Counted from the stretch's first letter, positions 10,529-19,736 are shown. The stretch is 64,000 bases of DNA from Archivesica marissinica (GCA_014843695.1 CM026401.1:49712430-49776429), one strand, 5' to 3'. Notes: a model not told the origin generated them from the letters alone. Numbers and translations are program-made.

Positions 10529-10728
10529 TTGTCAATGAACACATTTACGTATGTATATTTATTATATATTTTCAAACTACGATACCCATTAATTTTAATT
10601 TTGTTTTCATGCTTTTCTCATGTATTATATTGTAATTGTATATTATGTACTGTCCGTCGTACATGTTGTATAGGCGACGAACAATTGTGTTTAATGCCAA
10701 TAAACTCTGAAACTGAACTGAATCACTG

Positions 10729-10962
10729 GGCCATTTAAGACACAACAATCAGGCGCACCGGCACACTTACAAACAAACAAACAAACAAATAGTTAACAAT
10801 TAAAGGCATTTTAATCATGTATTTCAATCACTATAGTTGCATAACTAATCATTATAATTATAATTATAACTGGTCAGCCCAAACATGCTAACACATGCAA
10901 ACTTATTAAGCACATAACAACCACTTTGTATCATCAAAGGTAACATCAAACGTGCCAAGTGA
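10729..10962. other. Spacer with short (AAAC)n tract
   Basis: An ACAAACAAACAAACAAAC tract lies at about 10769-10788; the rest is AT-rich without features. Confidence 0.5.
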
Positions 10963-11189
10963 CTTTAGTCGTCAACTTTTCGCACTGAATAATCAACTTT
11001 CTGCAGGTGACTGGAGCTATATCCACTTCAAGTTCATACCCACTTTGCACAACTTTTCGCAAGTGACTTTAGTCATCAACTTTTCGCACTGAATAATCAA
11101 CTTTTCGCAAGTGACTCGAGCTATACCCACTTTGCGCAACTTTGCGCACTTTGCGCAAGTTTTCAACTTTTCGCACTTTGCGCTATTAA
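10963..11189 (-). repeat. Right arm of the TTAA unit
   Basis: The reverse complement matches 3875-4010 and 6000-6258, with the words CAACTTTTCGCACTGAATAA, CTCGAGCTATACCCAC and GCGCAACTTTGCGCAC, ending GCGCTATTAA. Confidence 0.75.
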
Positions 11190-11403
11190 GGCAAACCGAA
11201 TAATTATGAGGTATGCCTGAATAGCGAAAGGGAGTCCCTTTCGCGAAAGGAACATTATGCCTGAATAGTGAAAGGGACGTTCATTTCGCGTTCTTCCATG
11301 ACATTGCCGACAATCTTACTTATGAAAACGCAAAAGGGGGTTTACAACGCTATATGATAGATTTAATATAAGCATATGTTATTGCTTTCAAATAACATAC
11401 ATA

Positions 11404-12014
11404 TAGAGTGGTGGAACCTATGTTCGGCGTATTCCTATGCTCGGTGTTTTTTTCTCCATTTACATCCGTATTTAAAATATTTAAATAGTTTTAGCCTATT
11501 TTCGCGGACAGAGGTGAAGCATGGTTCAATAACATTCCATTGTGCGTACCGGTAGCCTAATGCAACTGTCACCTGACTGGTTCAGTAGCCGTATATAACA
11601 GAGAAATTGTTGGGGAAATTGATTTCACCGAAATGATGTGGTTTATGAGCATTTCAAGTGGCTATCCGGATTGGGGGGGAAATGTACAAATAACCAGAAA
11701 AAGTTTCTTATGAGTTGTAATATTGTTATTACTGCAAAATAATATATTCAACATTTACCCATGCATAAATAAAAAAATTCATGTACGCCGTGCATAGGTG
11801 CCCTAAAGTATCTAGTTCCCCATGGAAACAGGTGCTGTTGCGATAGCTGTATTTAGGCGCATGGTTAGGTAATGAAGCTAAAAATGTCAACAACAATTTT
11901 ATGAAAGTTGTGTTCACGACTTAAGATAATAATAATATACGGAAAGTGCATTTAACTTATTTTATAGGCCATGATTATGTAGGATTTACGCCGAGCATAG
12001 GTTCCACCACTCTA
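11404..12014. mobile_element. 611-bp MITE with 28-bp terminal inverted repeats
   Basis: The left end TAGAGTGGTGGAACCTATG and right end CATAGGTTCCACCACTCTA match. The similarity extends through TTCGGCGTA on the left and TACGCCGAG on the right. The outermost bases are TA on both sides, fitting a TA target. There is no internal transposase. Confidence 0.8.
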
Positions 12015-12305
12015 CACAAACTGCACAATAGTTATACAACACATGAAATGCAACGAATATTATATGAGTGAAATGTTGTTATAATTTATAAGAAGCAAAT
12101 TGGTTGGGTCAAAAGTTGTACCAACATTAGTAACGACAATTCCCTTATATCAAAAACATGTAACAGAATTGGCAGACTGTTTCTATGATTTTGAAGAAGT
12201 AGCGTGCATAGTTATCGGAATATCAAATTGAAATGATCTATTATTTTAAAAAATGCAAAGAAAAATAAGAAAAGACAACAATAAAAAAATTAATATATAT
12301 TTGTA
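12015..12305. other. No recognisable feature
   Basis: AT-rich spacer; nothing recurs elsewhere in the window. Confidence 0.4.
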
Positions 12306-12308
12306 TGT

Positions 12309-12492
12309 GTGTTTTACGTTTATTTACCGTCGCTACCGGTTGCACATATGAGCGACGCCTCCTGAAGAGATTAATAAGTTTAGATTTCTGAAAGACTGTT
12401 AATTTTATTATGATCAGACGTGAATCGAACCTGCGATCCCTGGATTACCAGTCCAGCGTGTTACTACTGGACTTCAGATCCGCCTGTGTCCC
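12309..12492 (-). mobile_element. SINE-B copy with internal deletion
   Basis: Read on the minus strand: head with CCAGTAGTAACACGCTGG, B-box GCAGGTTCGATTCACG, AACAGTCTTTCAG, then directly the tail CTCTTCAGGAGGCGTCGCTC and GGTAGCGACGGTAAATAAAC. The middle section present in full copies (for example 16750-17042) is missing. Confidence 0.85.
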
Positions 12493-12586
12493 ATTGCTCT
12501 TGGAGAAGATACCTATTTGATAATTAACTACATATTATAGACATGACTAATGTTGGGTGTTGTACCCGCGCATCAGATTTCAATTT

Positions 12587-12960
12587 AATTGGCTGTCCGA
12601 TTAGCGCAGTGGTTAGCGCGTTCGCTTCATATATATCGACACATATCACTTGCAACAATATCGAACATTACAGAAGTTCGAACAGCTGATGGCGGTATAA
12701 GCGAGTGTCCAACACATACCATCAGAACAGAAATATACTCTTCCAGGATCCCAATAGAGTACGCTGTTATTGGTGGACGAAGATCTCAGGCATGGGCTGG
12801 CACCATACAAATATATGCTTAGTATATATAGAATTCGACTCCCCCACTGGGATTCGAACCTACAGCGGTGAGGGCAAGTGCTGTGAAGTCCACAAGGATA
12901 TATTCCTTTTCTGAAAGGAAAAGCGAAATTTCACTGTCCAATCCAATCCAATAGTTCAAT
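12587..12960 (+). mobile_element. SINE-D-like head followed by unassigned sequence
   Basis: TGTCCGATTAGCGCAGTGGT followed by TAGCGCGTTCGCTTC is the A-box half of the SINE-D head. The sequence then departs from SINE-D. A second B-box-like GGGATTCGAACC appears at 12850. It may be a SINE-D interrupted by another insertion or an unrelated fusion. Confidence 0.45.
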
Positions 12961-12961
12961 A

Positions 12962-13412
12962 GTCTTGCTTATACTCGCCTCCGCCGAGACATATGGGCGA
13001 GTGAATCTTTTGTGTAGCTTATGTCGATCTAAGTTGCATGGTAGACATCAGGAGGAGACATATTCTCCCTTCACATGGTGACAAGTCTTGTAGTACTTCT
13101 TTCGAAACGATCCTGTTTAGGGCCCCCACCCTCACCATTGGTAATCCCGCAGTAGCATCGAAACCGACAATGAAGTTAGACATCAGCGTGTCGCATGTCG
13201 CTTCCCGATCTGCACGTGTTGATCTTCTTGATGACCTGATAATGCTGTGAGTACCAGTAAACTCCAGCAAGGTCAAGTCGTCGAACAGACGATGTGCGCG
13301 CACACCGGAAGATAGTGCGACACCCTGAAGATACATGTGTCATAGGATGCTGCTGTGGGCTCGAATCCGGACCTTTCGCACATGACGTGGACGCGCTATC
13401 ACGACTTCCTTG
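12962..13412 (-). mobile_element. SINE-F copy: SINE-A-type head with a long unrelated body
   Basis: On the minus strand it opens GTCGTGATAGCGCGTCC with the B-box GGATTCGAGCCC, like SINE-A. It then runs through a body of about 300 bp (CTTCCGGTGTGCGCGCAC, GGGAAGCGACATGCGACAC, TCCTCCTGATGTCTACC) and ends ATATGTCTCGGCGGAGGCG. The body has a diverged second copy at 36500-36875. A 105-codon minus-strand frame across it (13336-13019) has no recognised family and falls inside the repeat, so I do not call it a gene. Confidence 0.65.
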
Positions 13413-13912
13413 TTATATTATTTCCAATCCCGTTGTTCAATTATTGGAAGACAGCCGAACACGCCACATCAGATCTATTGGAATGCAGATTCCATAGACG
13501 CCGTGCATAATATGTACATATATTCCATGTGTGAATATTGTATTAATGCAAAAAGCTATTACATGTATATAGTACTTGCATATATTTTAGCTATGTGTGA
13601 TAAATTGCACAATTATAATATTTTACCTGACATTCAATTACCGTATGCAAGCAGTCTGCTAAATGTCGGCCACGGGGTTCTCAACATCAAAATAACGGAG
13701 CGACGTTAGCACCAGTATGACGTTATACGTTACAACGTTGATCAGTAATTTACTTGACAACGGTGGATTCAACATAAATTTACAACTGACGTTATTACAG
13801 CATTCTTTAACGGCGAATCCAGCGATTTAAGTACACTAGTGGTATGTTGGATTTTATTTTCTTTCTTTTTGACAAATGCATAGAATAGTGTAGATATTCA
13901 TTGTGAGATGTA
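13413..13912. other. No recognisable feature
   Basis: AT-rich sequence with short chance frames only. Confidence 0.4.
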
Positions 13913-14122
13913 TGTATGTATGTTCCATTAATGTCAAACCCCTCTCGGGGACCTAAATACTTTTTTCTGGGCAGACTTAGCCGACCTAAACGATTAACCA
14001 GTACTAAGCAATGTGTGTGAGGTGCCTTGCTCAATGACACTACATACGTGGCCTTTCCGAGTATCGAACCCGGGTCCGTTCAATTCCAAATCAGACGCTC
14101 TACCACTGGACCACGGACGGTT
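13913..14122 (-). mobile_element. SINE-E copy
   Basis: The minus strand begins CCGTCCGTGGTCCAGTGGTA (A-box), has the B-box GGGTTCGATACTCGG, and continues ATTGAGCAAGGCACCTCACA, CCGAGAGGGGTTTGACATTA and GGAACATACATACATAC. A second, interrupted copy is at 14450-16288 and a tail fragment at 46563-46632. Confidence 0.85.
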
Positions 14123-14449
14123 ATATGCTGTATCCTAGGGGGTACAATGTTCTGGTTTTGGAAAGGGCTATTGCTAATGTTGTCAAAACTTGTAGCCCGA
14201 TCGTTCTGCACGTGTACATGGAGATTGGCATGATGTGTGTATGTTCCAAATTTAATTGTAACGATATTGTGATAATTATGTAATGCCCTTATTTAGAAAA
14301 AAGCTGCAATAAAGTATTATTAAATTATTAAATTAAAATGTCCTGTTTGCAAAGTACAAATATCTTGGAGGTGTTTTACATATGATATATGGCACACGTA
14401 ATTCTATATTATGTGAAATTATATACAAGATACATTTTCTAGATTTCTG
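14123..14449. other. No recognisable feature
   Basis: AT-rich spacer between two SINE-E copies. Confidence 0.4.
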
Positions 14450-14619
14450 TTATTGTATGTATATATATGTATATGTATGCATGTTCCATTAATGTCATAT
14501 CCCTTGCGGGGACCTAGCCATGTTTTCCTGTCCATGCATAGCCAACCTAAACGGTTAACCAGTACTAAGCAATGTGTGTGAGGTGCCTTGCTCAATGACA
14601 TTACATACGTGGCGTGATT
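14450..14619 (-). mobile_element. SINE-E, 3' part of a copy split by a LINE
   Basis: It carries the SINE-E body and tail (minus strand: CACGTATGTAATGTCATTG, GCAAGGGATATGACATTAA). It stops at GTGGCGTGATT (14609-14619), the same 11 bp found again at 16219-16229 on the far side of the LINE, where the SINE head resumes. Confidence 0.85.
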
Positions 14620-16218
14620 AGTTTAAACAATATTTTATTCAATGAATATACATAGTATAATGATCACAATAAGAAAATACATGTAGGATTGAGGAGAAAG
14701 CAACTTGCTTATATGGTTACCTCTTTCCTACGAATCATTTACAAAACATACCGTTAGAATTAAGCAACAAAATTACTGTCAAATATTGAGTAACTCATTA
14801 ATTTTAGAATGTGAGAAAATGATACTAATTTTGAAATATATGTTAAGATATGATGGTGATTGTGCAACAGGATGACCAGCTACACTATATCATCCAATTA
14901 CATCACCACAATTGGCTATGATGATATTTTATTGGAGAAAGAAAGAAAAACAATTTGGAGGAGAGCGTTTCAGAATCAGATGCCACCGGCTTGTGCATGT
15001 ACGGAAATTGAGTAGGCGTTCAATATGGCAATCGTTTGTTGTAGTGTTATGCAAATCGTTTTGTGTCTTTAATGTACTTGTGAACGTTAGTGAAAAGTGA
15101 TATGTTTTGTTCAGAGCTGAGTTGTGCATTTCCTTCTAATAGTGTGCTAAGTATTGGTGTAGTAATGTTGCTGATTTCGTTAATGAGTGTTGTCCTGTGA
15201 GTTTTGTATAGTGGACAAGTGAAGAAATAGTGTTCTATAGTCTCTACTTCGCCACATCTACAAAGTGGACTTTCAACGATATTTTTTGAAAACAAGTGTT
15301 CGTTTAATGTACTGCAGTGTGTTCTCAATCTGGTGTGGAAATTGTTTATATCTCGTTGACCAATGAAATAGTGAGGTGGGACGTGTTCTTGACCTACGTT
15401 TAGCCTGTGTTTAAATATGCTAAAAGACTCGGAGTTCCGTATATCAGTTGGTGTATTGTTCCACAAGTCAATGGTTGAAGGAAGGAACGACTTTGTGAAG
15501 AGCTGTGTATTGCAATGGATGTTCCTAGTATTTTCTGAATTTCGGAGGTTGTATGTTATTAGTTCACCAACTTGGTGAGGGGCTAGGTGTGATAGGTAGT
15601 CTGGAGTAAGCTGGTGTATCATTTTGTAGTAAAGTATGAGTTTGTGTTTACGTCTGCGTGATTGAAGTTGTTCCAAGCATGTGTCCCTGTAGAGTTTTTC
15701 GAGAGAAACCAGTTTTGTTGCCCCAGATATAATTCTTGCAGATTCAAGTTGAATTTTTTCGAGGTCATTTGCTTCTTGTTGTGTGATATTGTCCCAAACT
15801 ACATCTGAGTACTCTAATAATGGTCGGATAAATGCAGTGTATATAGTGGACAGTGTTTTCCTATCAAGAATAAACTTAAGTGGTCTCATACAATTAACAC
15901 GTTTCCATGCTTTTTCCTTTATGCTGTCAATGTGCTCGTGCCATGTACCGTCATCAGAGAAAGTTATGCCAAGATGTTTATGTGAGTGTACTTCTTCAAT
16001 TGAGACATCATTCATATATAGTGGAGGGTGGATGGGTTTCTTGATTGTGCGTGAGATAAGAAGTGTTTCAGTCTTACTTGGATTAAATGTCACAAGCCAT
16101 CTTTTTGCCCAGTCGTTAATTTTTACGAGATCAAAGTTGAGTTGTTCTGCCGCTGAGACTGGATTATCAATTATGATGTAGAGACTTGTATCATCAGCAA
16201 AGAGACGAATTGCAGAGT
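14620..16218 (-). mobile_element. 5'-truncated LINE inserted into SINE-E, with 11-bp target duplication
   Basis: The insertion is delimited by GTGGCGTGATT on both sides. It starts inside the reverse-transcriptase catalytic region (IRLFADDTSLYIII), keeps the thumb and C-terminal part, and ends with about 430 bp of 3' sequence. No long A-tail is present. Confidence 0.9.
15047..16218 (-). pseudogene. LINE ORF2 C-terminal half (RT from FADD to zinc knuckle)
   Basis: On the minus strand, about 390 residues run from the FADD motif through NPSKTETLLIS, HKHLGITFSDDGTW and EYSDVVWDNIT to SFLPSTIDLWNNTPTDIRNS. They end with the Cys-His segment C-x-CG-x2-ET-x2-HYFFTC. The order is that of Jockey/Nimb/I-type elements. 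Everything upstream of FADD is absent because of 5' truncation, so the frame that continues into SINE-E DNA up to 16387 is spurious. No internal stop is visible, which suggests a young insertion. Confidence 0.85.
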
Positions 16219-16290
16219 GTGGCGTGATTGAGCATCGAACCAGGGATCGTTCGATTCCAAATTCTACCACTGGACAACGGACGCCACATT
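16219..16290 (-). mobile_element. SINE-E, tRNA-like head of the split copy
   Basis: The minus strand reads GGCGTCCGTTGTCCAGTGGTA and then ACGATCCCTGGTTCGATGCTC, followed by the target duplication. Confidence 0.85.
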
Positions 16291-16534
16291 GAAATATATA
16301 TAAATTATCCACAACAACCCATAAACCTATGACATTTATGTTTATCAGGAATCTATGTAATGCCGAAGATACCAGTCTTGAAATCACGACGACAATGTAG
16401 AGTTGACCCAGTCGGGCAAAGTGGAAGTGGCGCCTACAGAAACTTGGTATTTATTTAATTATCATCTTTGTATACGATACAATGTGGATGCTAGTCAGTG
16501 CTCATGTATTATTAAAAAGTTTACAATTTATTTA

Positions 16535-16705
16535 TTTTACAACGTTTGCGAAGCAAGTTTTAACAAATTATATTAATCACTCTCGTTGGCGTGGCTGAAA
16601 GCGTATATGTGGTCATTCGTGTGGGAGGAACCCGGAGTACCCGGCGAAAACCCACCTGTCCGATCTGGCGACCACAGTACCTGGCTACAGACTCGTATTT
16701 CGGTT
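16535..16705 (-). mobile_element. SINE-D copy, head lost
   Basis: The minus strand keeps GTGGTCGCCAGATCGGACAG, GGTTTTCGCCGGGTACTCC, CGCTTTCAGCC and the tail AATATAATTTGTTAAAACTTG with GTAAAATAAATAAA. The tRNA-like head is missing at the right end. Confidence 0.8.
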
Positions 16706-16749
16706 GCAGAGGGCTATATAATTCGTTGGATTTCTGTATGAACGGTTGA

Positions 16750-17042
16750 CAGACGGATATGTAGTCCAGTGGTAACACGCTGGACTGGTAATCCAGGGAT
16801 CGCAGGTTCGATCCCCCGTCTGACCCTAATAAAATTAACAGTCTTTCAGATGGGACGTTAAACCGAGGTCTCGTGTCGGTGCTTTACACCGTGCACGTAA
16901 AAGAACCAGAGGAGACTCTGGGATGGGTCTCTGTCTGTATCATGCACTATCCTCCAAAATCTAAAATAACTAATCTCTTCAGGAGGCGTCGCTCATATGG
17001 GCAACCGGTAGCGACGATAAATAAACGTAAAAAACATAAACA
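16750..17042 (+). mobile_element. SINE-B, full-length, with 13-bp target duplication
   Basis: TATGAACGGTTGA lies directly on both sides (16737-16749 and 17043-17055). The head reads GTAGTCCAGTGGTAACACGC with the B-box GCAGGTTCGATCCCCC. The body contains CGTGTCGGTGC and GTAAAAGAACCAGAGGAGAC. The tail is GGGCAACCGGTAGCGACGAT plus AAATAAACGTAAAA. It is the best reference copy of this family here. Confidence 0.95.
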
Positions 17043-17129
17043 TATGAACGGTTGATGCCTGGTTTCCAAACATATGAAAAGGCGAGGCGTGTGATAGTAT
17101 ATGTAACATAAACAGATCTGGCATTAATA

Positions 17130-17328
17130 CAGTCTACATCCGTTATGTCGAATTCCGTTGTACCGAACAAAAATACTTCGACATAACAGAAGTTTGACTT
17201 AACGAAATTCGATACAAACAGATCGAGTTATATGTAAACTGATAGTGTCTGAAACGGGCCTTTAATCCGACTTCGAGATAACCGGAGAATTCGACATAAC
17301 CGACTTTGACATAACGGATGTAAACTGT
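17130..17328. mobile_element. MITE-4 copy (CAGTCTACATCCG termini)
   Basis: The left end CAGTCTACATCCGTTATG and right end CATAACGGATGTAAACTG are inverted repeats. The interior is built from repeated TTCGACATAAC-like words in both orientations. Other copies are at 50470-50657 and partially at 31705-31790. Confidence 0.8.
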
Positions 17329-17363
17329 ACAAATACTCCGCATACACATATATCACTTACATG

Positions 17364-17470
17364 TATCACATTAATATATTTACATCTTGTTTCCCCTAAG
17401 TATTACGGAAGATTTCCAACTTAGGTTTAGGCGTATCACATTAATATATTTACATCTTGTTTCTCCTAAG
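17364..17470 (+). repeat. Duplicated intron segment carrying the 3' splice site
   Basis: GTATCACATTAATATATTTA followed by CATCTTGTTTC(C/T)CCTAAG occurs at about 17364-17400 and again at 17434-17470. The second copy forms the acceptor of the exon at 17471. Confidence 0.75.
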
Positions 17471-17611
17471 GATACTGAGGTAGGATACCCATGCCCGCAT
17501 AGTGAGCAACCATATGACACACATAGAGAACGAAGAAATACAGAACAGAACACAATAGAACAGAAAATATCAACAGAGCCACGGTGTTCCACAAGATTGA
17601 AAACGCTCCAG
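17471..17611 (+). CDS. Penultimate exon of an unrecognised plus-strand gene
   Basis: This is 47 codons, phase 0 at both ends. It is preceded by a pyrimidine-rich acceptor (TTTCTCCTAAG) and followed by the donor GTATGT. The residues are hydrophilic with two Cys (YPCPHSEQPYDTHRERRN, later EPRCSTRLKTLQ). Phase 0 fits the exon at 18266 directly. I recognise no domain. Upstream exons are not identified in the window. The call rests on splice signals and phase, so it is moderate at best. Confidence 0.45.
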
Positions 17612-17771
17612 GTATGTGTTAATAATGGCCTGTCGTTGTACGATTTCTCTTAGCCCCAATATGTGGCTCGAGTTACCTCCCCTGACAGTTTGTATACGGA
17701 ATGTTAATGAAGTGATAATAACGTTCATGTGTTGGACTAGATTTCTGTATGGTACCATTTATTTTATTTAT

Positions 17772-17935
17772 TTAACGTCGCTACCGGTTGCCCATTTAAG
17801 CGACGGACATTTTACCTAACAAAGCTGTCCTGGACATGCTCCAGCAGCAGCTGTTAACCAGTACTTGATGCACCAACCTCCGTAAGAAACTGCCAACTTG
17901 TTCATATAAAGAGACACGGCCTGAGCGTGGCTGTA
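17772..17935 (-). mobile_element. SINE-C copy, 5'-truncated
   Basis: The minus strand shows GGAGGTTGGTGCATCAAGTA, CTGGTTAACAGCTGCTGCTG, and the tail GGGCAACCGGTAGCGACGTT with AAATAAATAAA. The tRNA-like head is absent; SINE-B sequence follows immediately in the other orientation. Confidence 0.8.
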
Positions 17936-18181
17936 GTCCAGTGGTTAACATGCTGGACTGGTAATCCATGGATCGCAGGTTCGATCCTCCGTCTGACCCT
18001 AATAAAATTAACAGTTTTTCAGATGGGACTTTAAACCGAGGTCTCGTATCGGTGCTATGTACAGTGCACGTAATAGAACCAGAGGAGACTCTGGAATGGG
18101 TCTCTGTCTGTATCATTGCACTATCCTCCACAAATCTAAACTGACTAATCTCTTCAGGAGGCGTCGCTCATATGGGCAATC
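17936..18181 (+). mobile_element. SINE-B copy, tail shortened
   Basis: Head GTAGTCCAGTGGTTAACATG, B-box GCAGGTTCGATCCTCC, body GTAATAGAACCAGAGGAGAC, ending at CGTCGCTCATATGGGCAA without the rest of the tail. It lies in the last intron of the plus-strand gene. Confidence 0.85.
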
Positions 18182-18265
18182 TAAATAACGTAATGTTATA
18201 ACCTAAATATGTGAAAAGCTTTAGAAATCGTGTTGTAAACTGTATCAATGATTTATTATTTGCAG

Positions 18266-18520
18266 GAACTTCGACAGAGAATTGCTGCACTTCCTATTAA
18301 AGGCAGAGAGATTCCTGCGAGAAACAGAGTAGCGGCCCTTGGGGCTGAGCTTAAGCTCCGTCTGGCAGCAGCCAGTGCCGTCCTGAAAGAAACTGTAAGA
18401 CCAGACGGAAGAGTTGATGTAGAAGTGGCCGATAACGCCTACCGCATTATGCCTGTATGGCGCATTGACAACCGACAAGATGCACATCTCGTCGGCGAGG
18501 TCAAAGTGAAGCTCGTATAG
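18266..18520 (+). CDS. Terminal exon of an unrecognised plus-strand gene (84 aa to stop)
   Basis: A good acceptor (TTATTATTTGCAG) opens a phase-0 frame of 84 codons ending in TAG at 18518. The start is alpha-helical and rich in Arg, Ala and Leu (ELRQRIAALPIKGREIPARN, then ALGAELKLRLAAASAVLKET). The end is more beta-like (VDVEVADNAYRIMPVWRIDN, then VGEVKVKLV). GC content is clearly higher than in the surroundings, which supports real coding sequence. A polyadenylation signal follows at 18686. The preceding exon is probably 17471-17611 (matching phase). I recognise no family. Confidence 0.6.
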   Translation, partial: ELRQRIAALPIKGREIPARNRVAALGAELKLRLAAASAVLKETVRPDGRVDVEVADNAYRIMPVWRIDNRQDAHLVGEVKVKLV

Positions 18521-18685
18521 GCAGTGAGCCTATATGGGGGGGGGGGGCATTGGTGTTTTTGAAGACCCTATTATTCTAAACGCCTATTATCTGTAGAGCA
18601 TTTTTTCAGATTGCTTACTCTTGTTACCGACTTTTAAATACATTACTTTGATATCAAACTGAACATACACATATAAAACATTCAG

Positions 18686-18691
18686 AATAAA
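18686..18691 (+). terminator. Polyadenylation signal AATAAA
   Basis: AATAAA lies about 165 bp after the stop codon of the plus-strand terminal exon. The 3' untranslated stretch also contains a run of about 12 G at 18537. Confidence 0.55.
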
Positions 18692-18998
18692 GAATCTTTA
18701 TAAAGTAACGCATTTATTAACTGATGTTGTCGTCATACATAAATCTCCAGAGGGAGTCTCAAGGTTGCTCAATGTCTAATTATTACCTTAACTATTGACA
18801 AACTAAAGCTTCTGTGATTTTAACAGTTCTTGTATTTCTTCTTGTTTATTGTGCAAAACTTGGTCAATTGAGATTATATGATTTAATTGCCATGCTATGT
18901 GTATATGTTTAGCCATATTCATCTCTTCCACATGCTAAACGACCAAAGGCAAGATATTTGCCGAGTTGGTGAATAAAAAATTGAAAAACTGAAACTGT

Positions 18999-19122
18999 TG
19001 TTTGTAATCTTGGCACTTTTAATCCCTTTAATAACACATGATCGTGTGGCGTCCGTGGTCCCGTGGTAGAGCGTCGGATTTGTTTGTAATCTTGGCACTT
19101 TTAATCCCTTTAATGACACATG
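18999..19122 (+). repeat. Duplicated 40-bp segment flanking a SINE-E head fragment
   Basis: TTTGTAATCTTGGCACTTTT with AATCCCTTTAAT(A/G)ACACATG occurs at about 18999-19041 and again at 19081-19122. Between them lies GGCGTCCGTGGTCCCGTGGT, the A-box part of SINE-E. Confidence 0.75.
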
Positions 19123-19283
19123 CGGTTTATTGGTATTATATTATTAATTGTAATGTCTTCTTTGTATATTAAGCATTATGTATGTATTGTATGTCGGTAT
19201 ATAGCTATATCGTTACATAAATAATAACTTTATTATAATATATCAAAGTGTATTCCGTGTTTGCAAATATGTGCTGTTATTGT

Positions 19284-19570
19284 ATACTAGAGGACATAGA
19301 AAACGCACACCTACATTATATACTAGAGAACATAGAAAACGCACACCTACAGTATATACTAGAGGACATAGAAAACGTACACCTACATTATATACTAGAG
19401 AACATAGAAAACGCACACCTACATTATATACTAGAGGACATAGAAAACGCACATCTACATTATATACTAGAGAACATAGAAAACGCACACCTACATTATA
19501 TACTAGAGGACATAGAAAACGCACATCTACATTATATACTAGAGAACATAGAAAACGCACACCTACATTA

Positions 19571-19577
<7 letters not shown>
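19284..19577 (+). repeat. Minisatellite, 36-bp unit, 8 copies, strictly alternating dimers
   Basis: The unit is TATACTAGAG(G/A)ACATAG plus AAAACGCACACCTACAT. The variant base alternates G, A, G, A through all eight units, giving a 72-bp higher-order period. The unit is a multiple of three and has no stop in two frames, so the long open frames here are artefacts. Confidence 0.9.

Positions 19578-19602
<25 letters not shown>
19571..19602 (+). repeat. (TTA)n microsatellite
   Basis: About ten TTA units directly follow the 36-bp array. Confidence 0.9.
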
Positions 19603-19603
<1 letters not shown>

Positions 19604-19736
19604 ATGAAAACGAAATACGAAGGATTCCATCGAAGATATATCACATCTTTATTACAAAACACAAACTGAACAACTAAAAATATTCCAAAATGTTTAAAAC
19701 TATGTATTTATATAGTTAATGTTTTTCATGTAAAAA

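Larger units (their letters stand above)
7440..10728 (+). mobile_element. Non-LTR retrotransposon (LINE), near full 3' portion, endonuclease deleted
   Basis: Three parts follow in order: the C-terminal end of an ORF1-like protein (to 7751), the N-terminus of an APE-type endonuclease (about 7785-7978), and a long reverse-transcriptase ORF (7979-10528) with a short 3' tail ending near CTGAAACTGAACTGAA. Most of the endonuclease domain is missing and the frame changes at the junction, so this copy cannot be active as it stands. It lies inside the TTAA-bounded unit. Confidence 0.85.
3875..11189. mobile_element. 7.3 kb TTAA-bounded inverted-repeat unit
   Basis: The left end TTAATAGCGCAAAGTGCG and right end CGCACTTTGCGCTATTAA are inverted repeats. 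The similarity runs inward for roughly 135 bp as copies of TGCGAAAAGTTG and GTATAGCTCGAGTCAC. A further block in left-arm orientation sits at 6000-6258. TTAA lies at both outer edges, as in piggyBac-type targets. I see no transposase inside; the only coding relic is a LINE at 7440-10728. It could be one large non-autonomous element or two smaller elements in opposite orientation. Confidence 0.6.

Noticed and set aside
13019..13336. 105-codon minus-strand frame
   Set aside because: It lies inside the SINE-F body, whose second copy (36500-36875) does not keep the frame open.
16750..16835. tRNA gene
   Set aside because: The A- and B-box-like head continues into a SINE body and tail with a target-site duplication. 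The same applies to the heads at 35906, 38484, 13412 and 14122.
19248..19669. Frames of 105-132 codons on both strands
   Set aside because: Caused by the 36-bp period of the minisatellite and the TTA tract.
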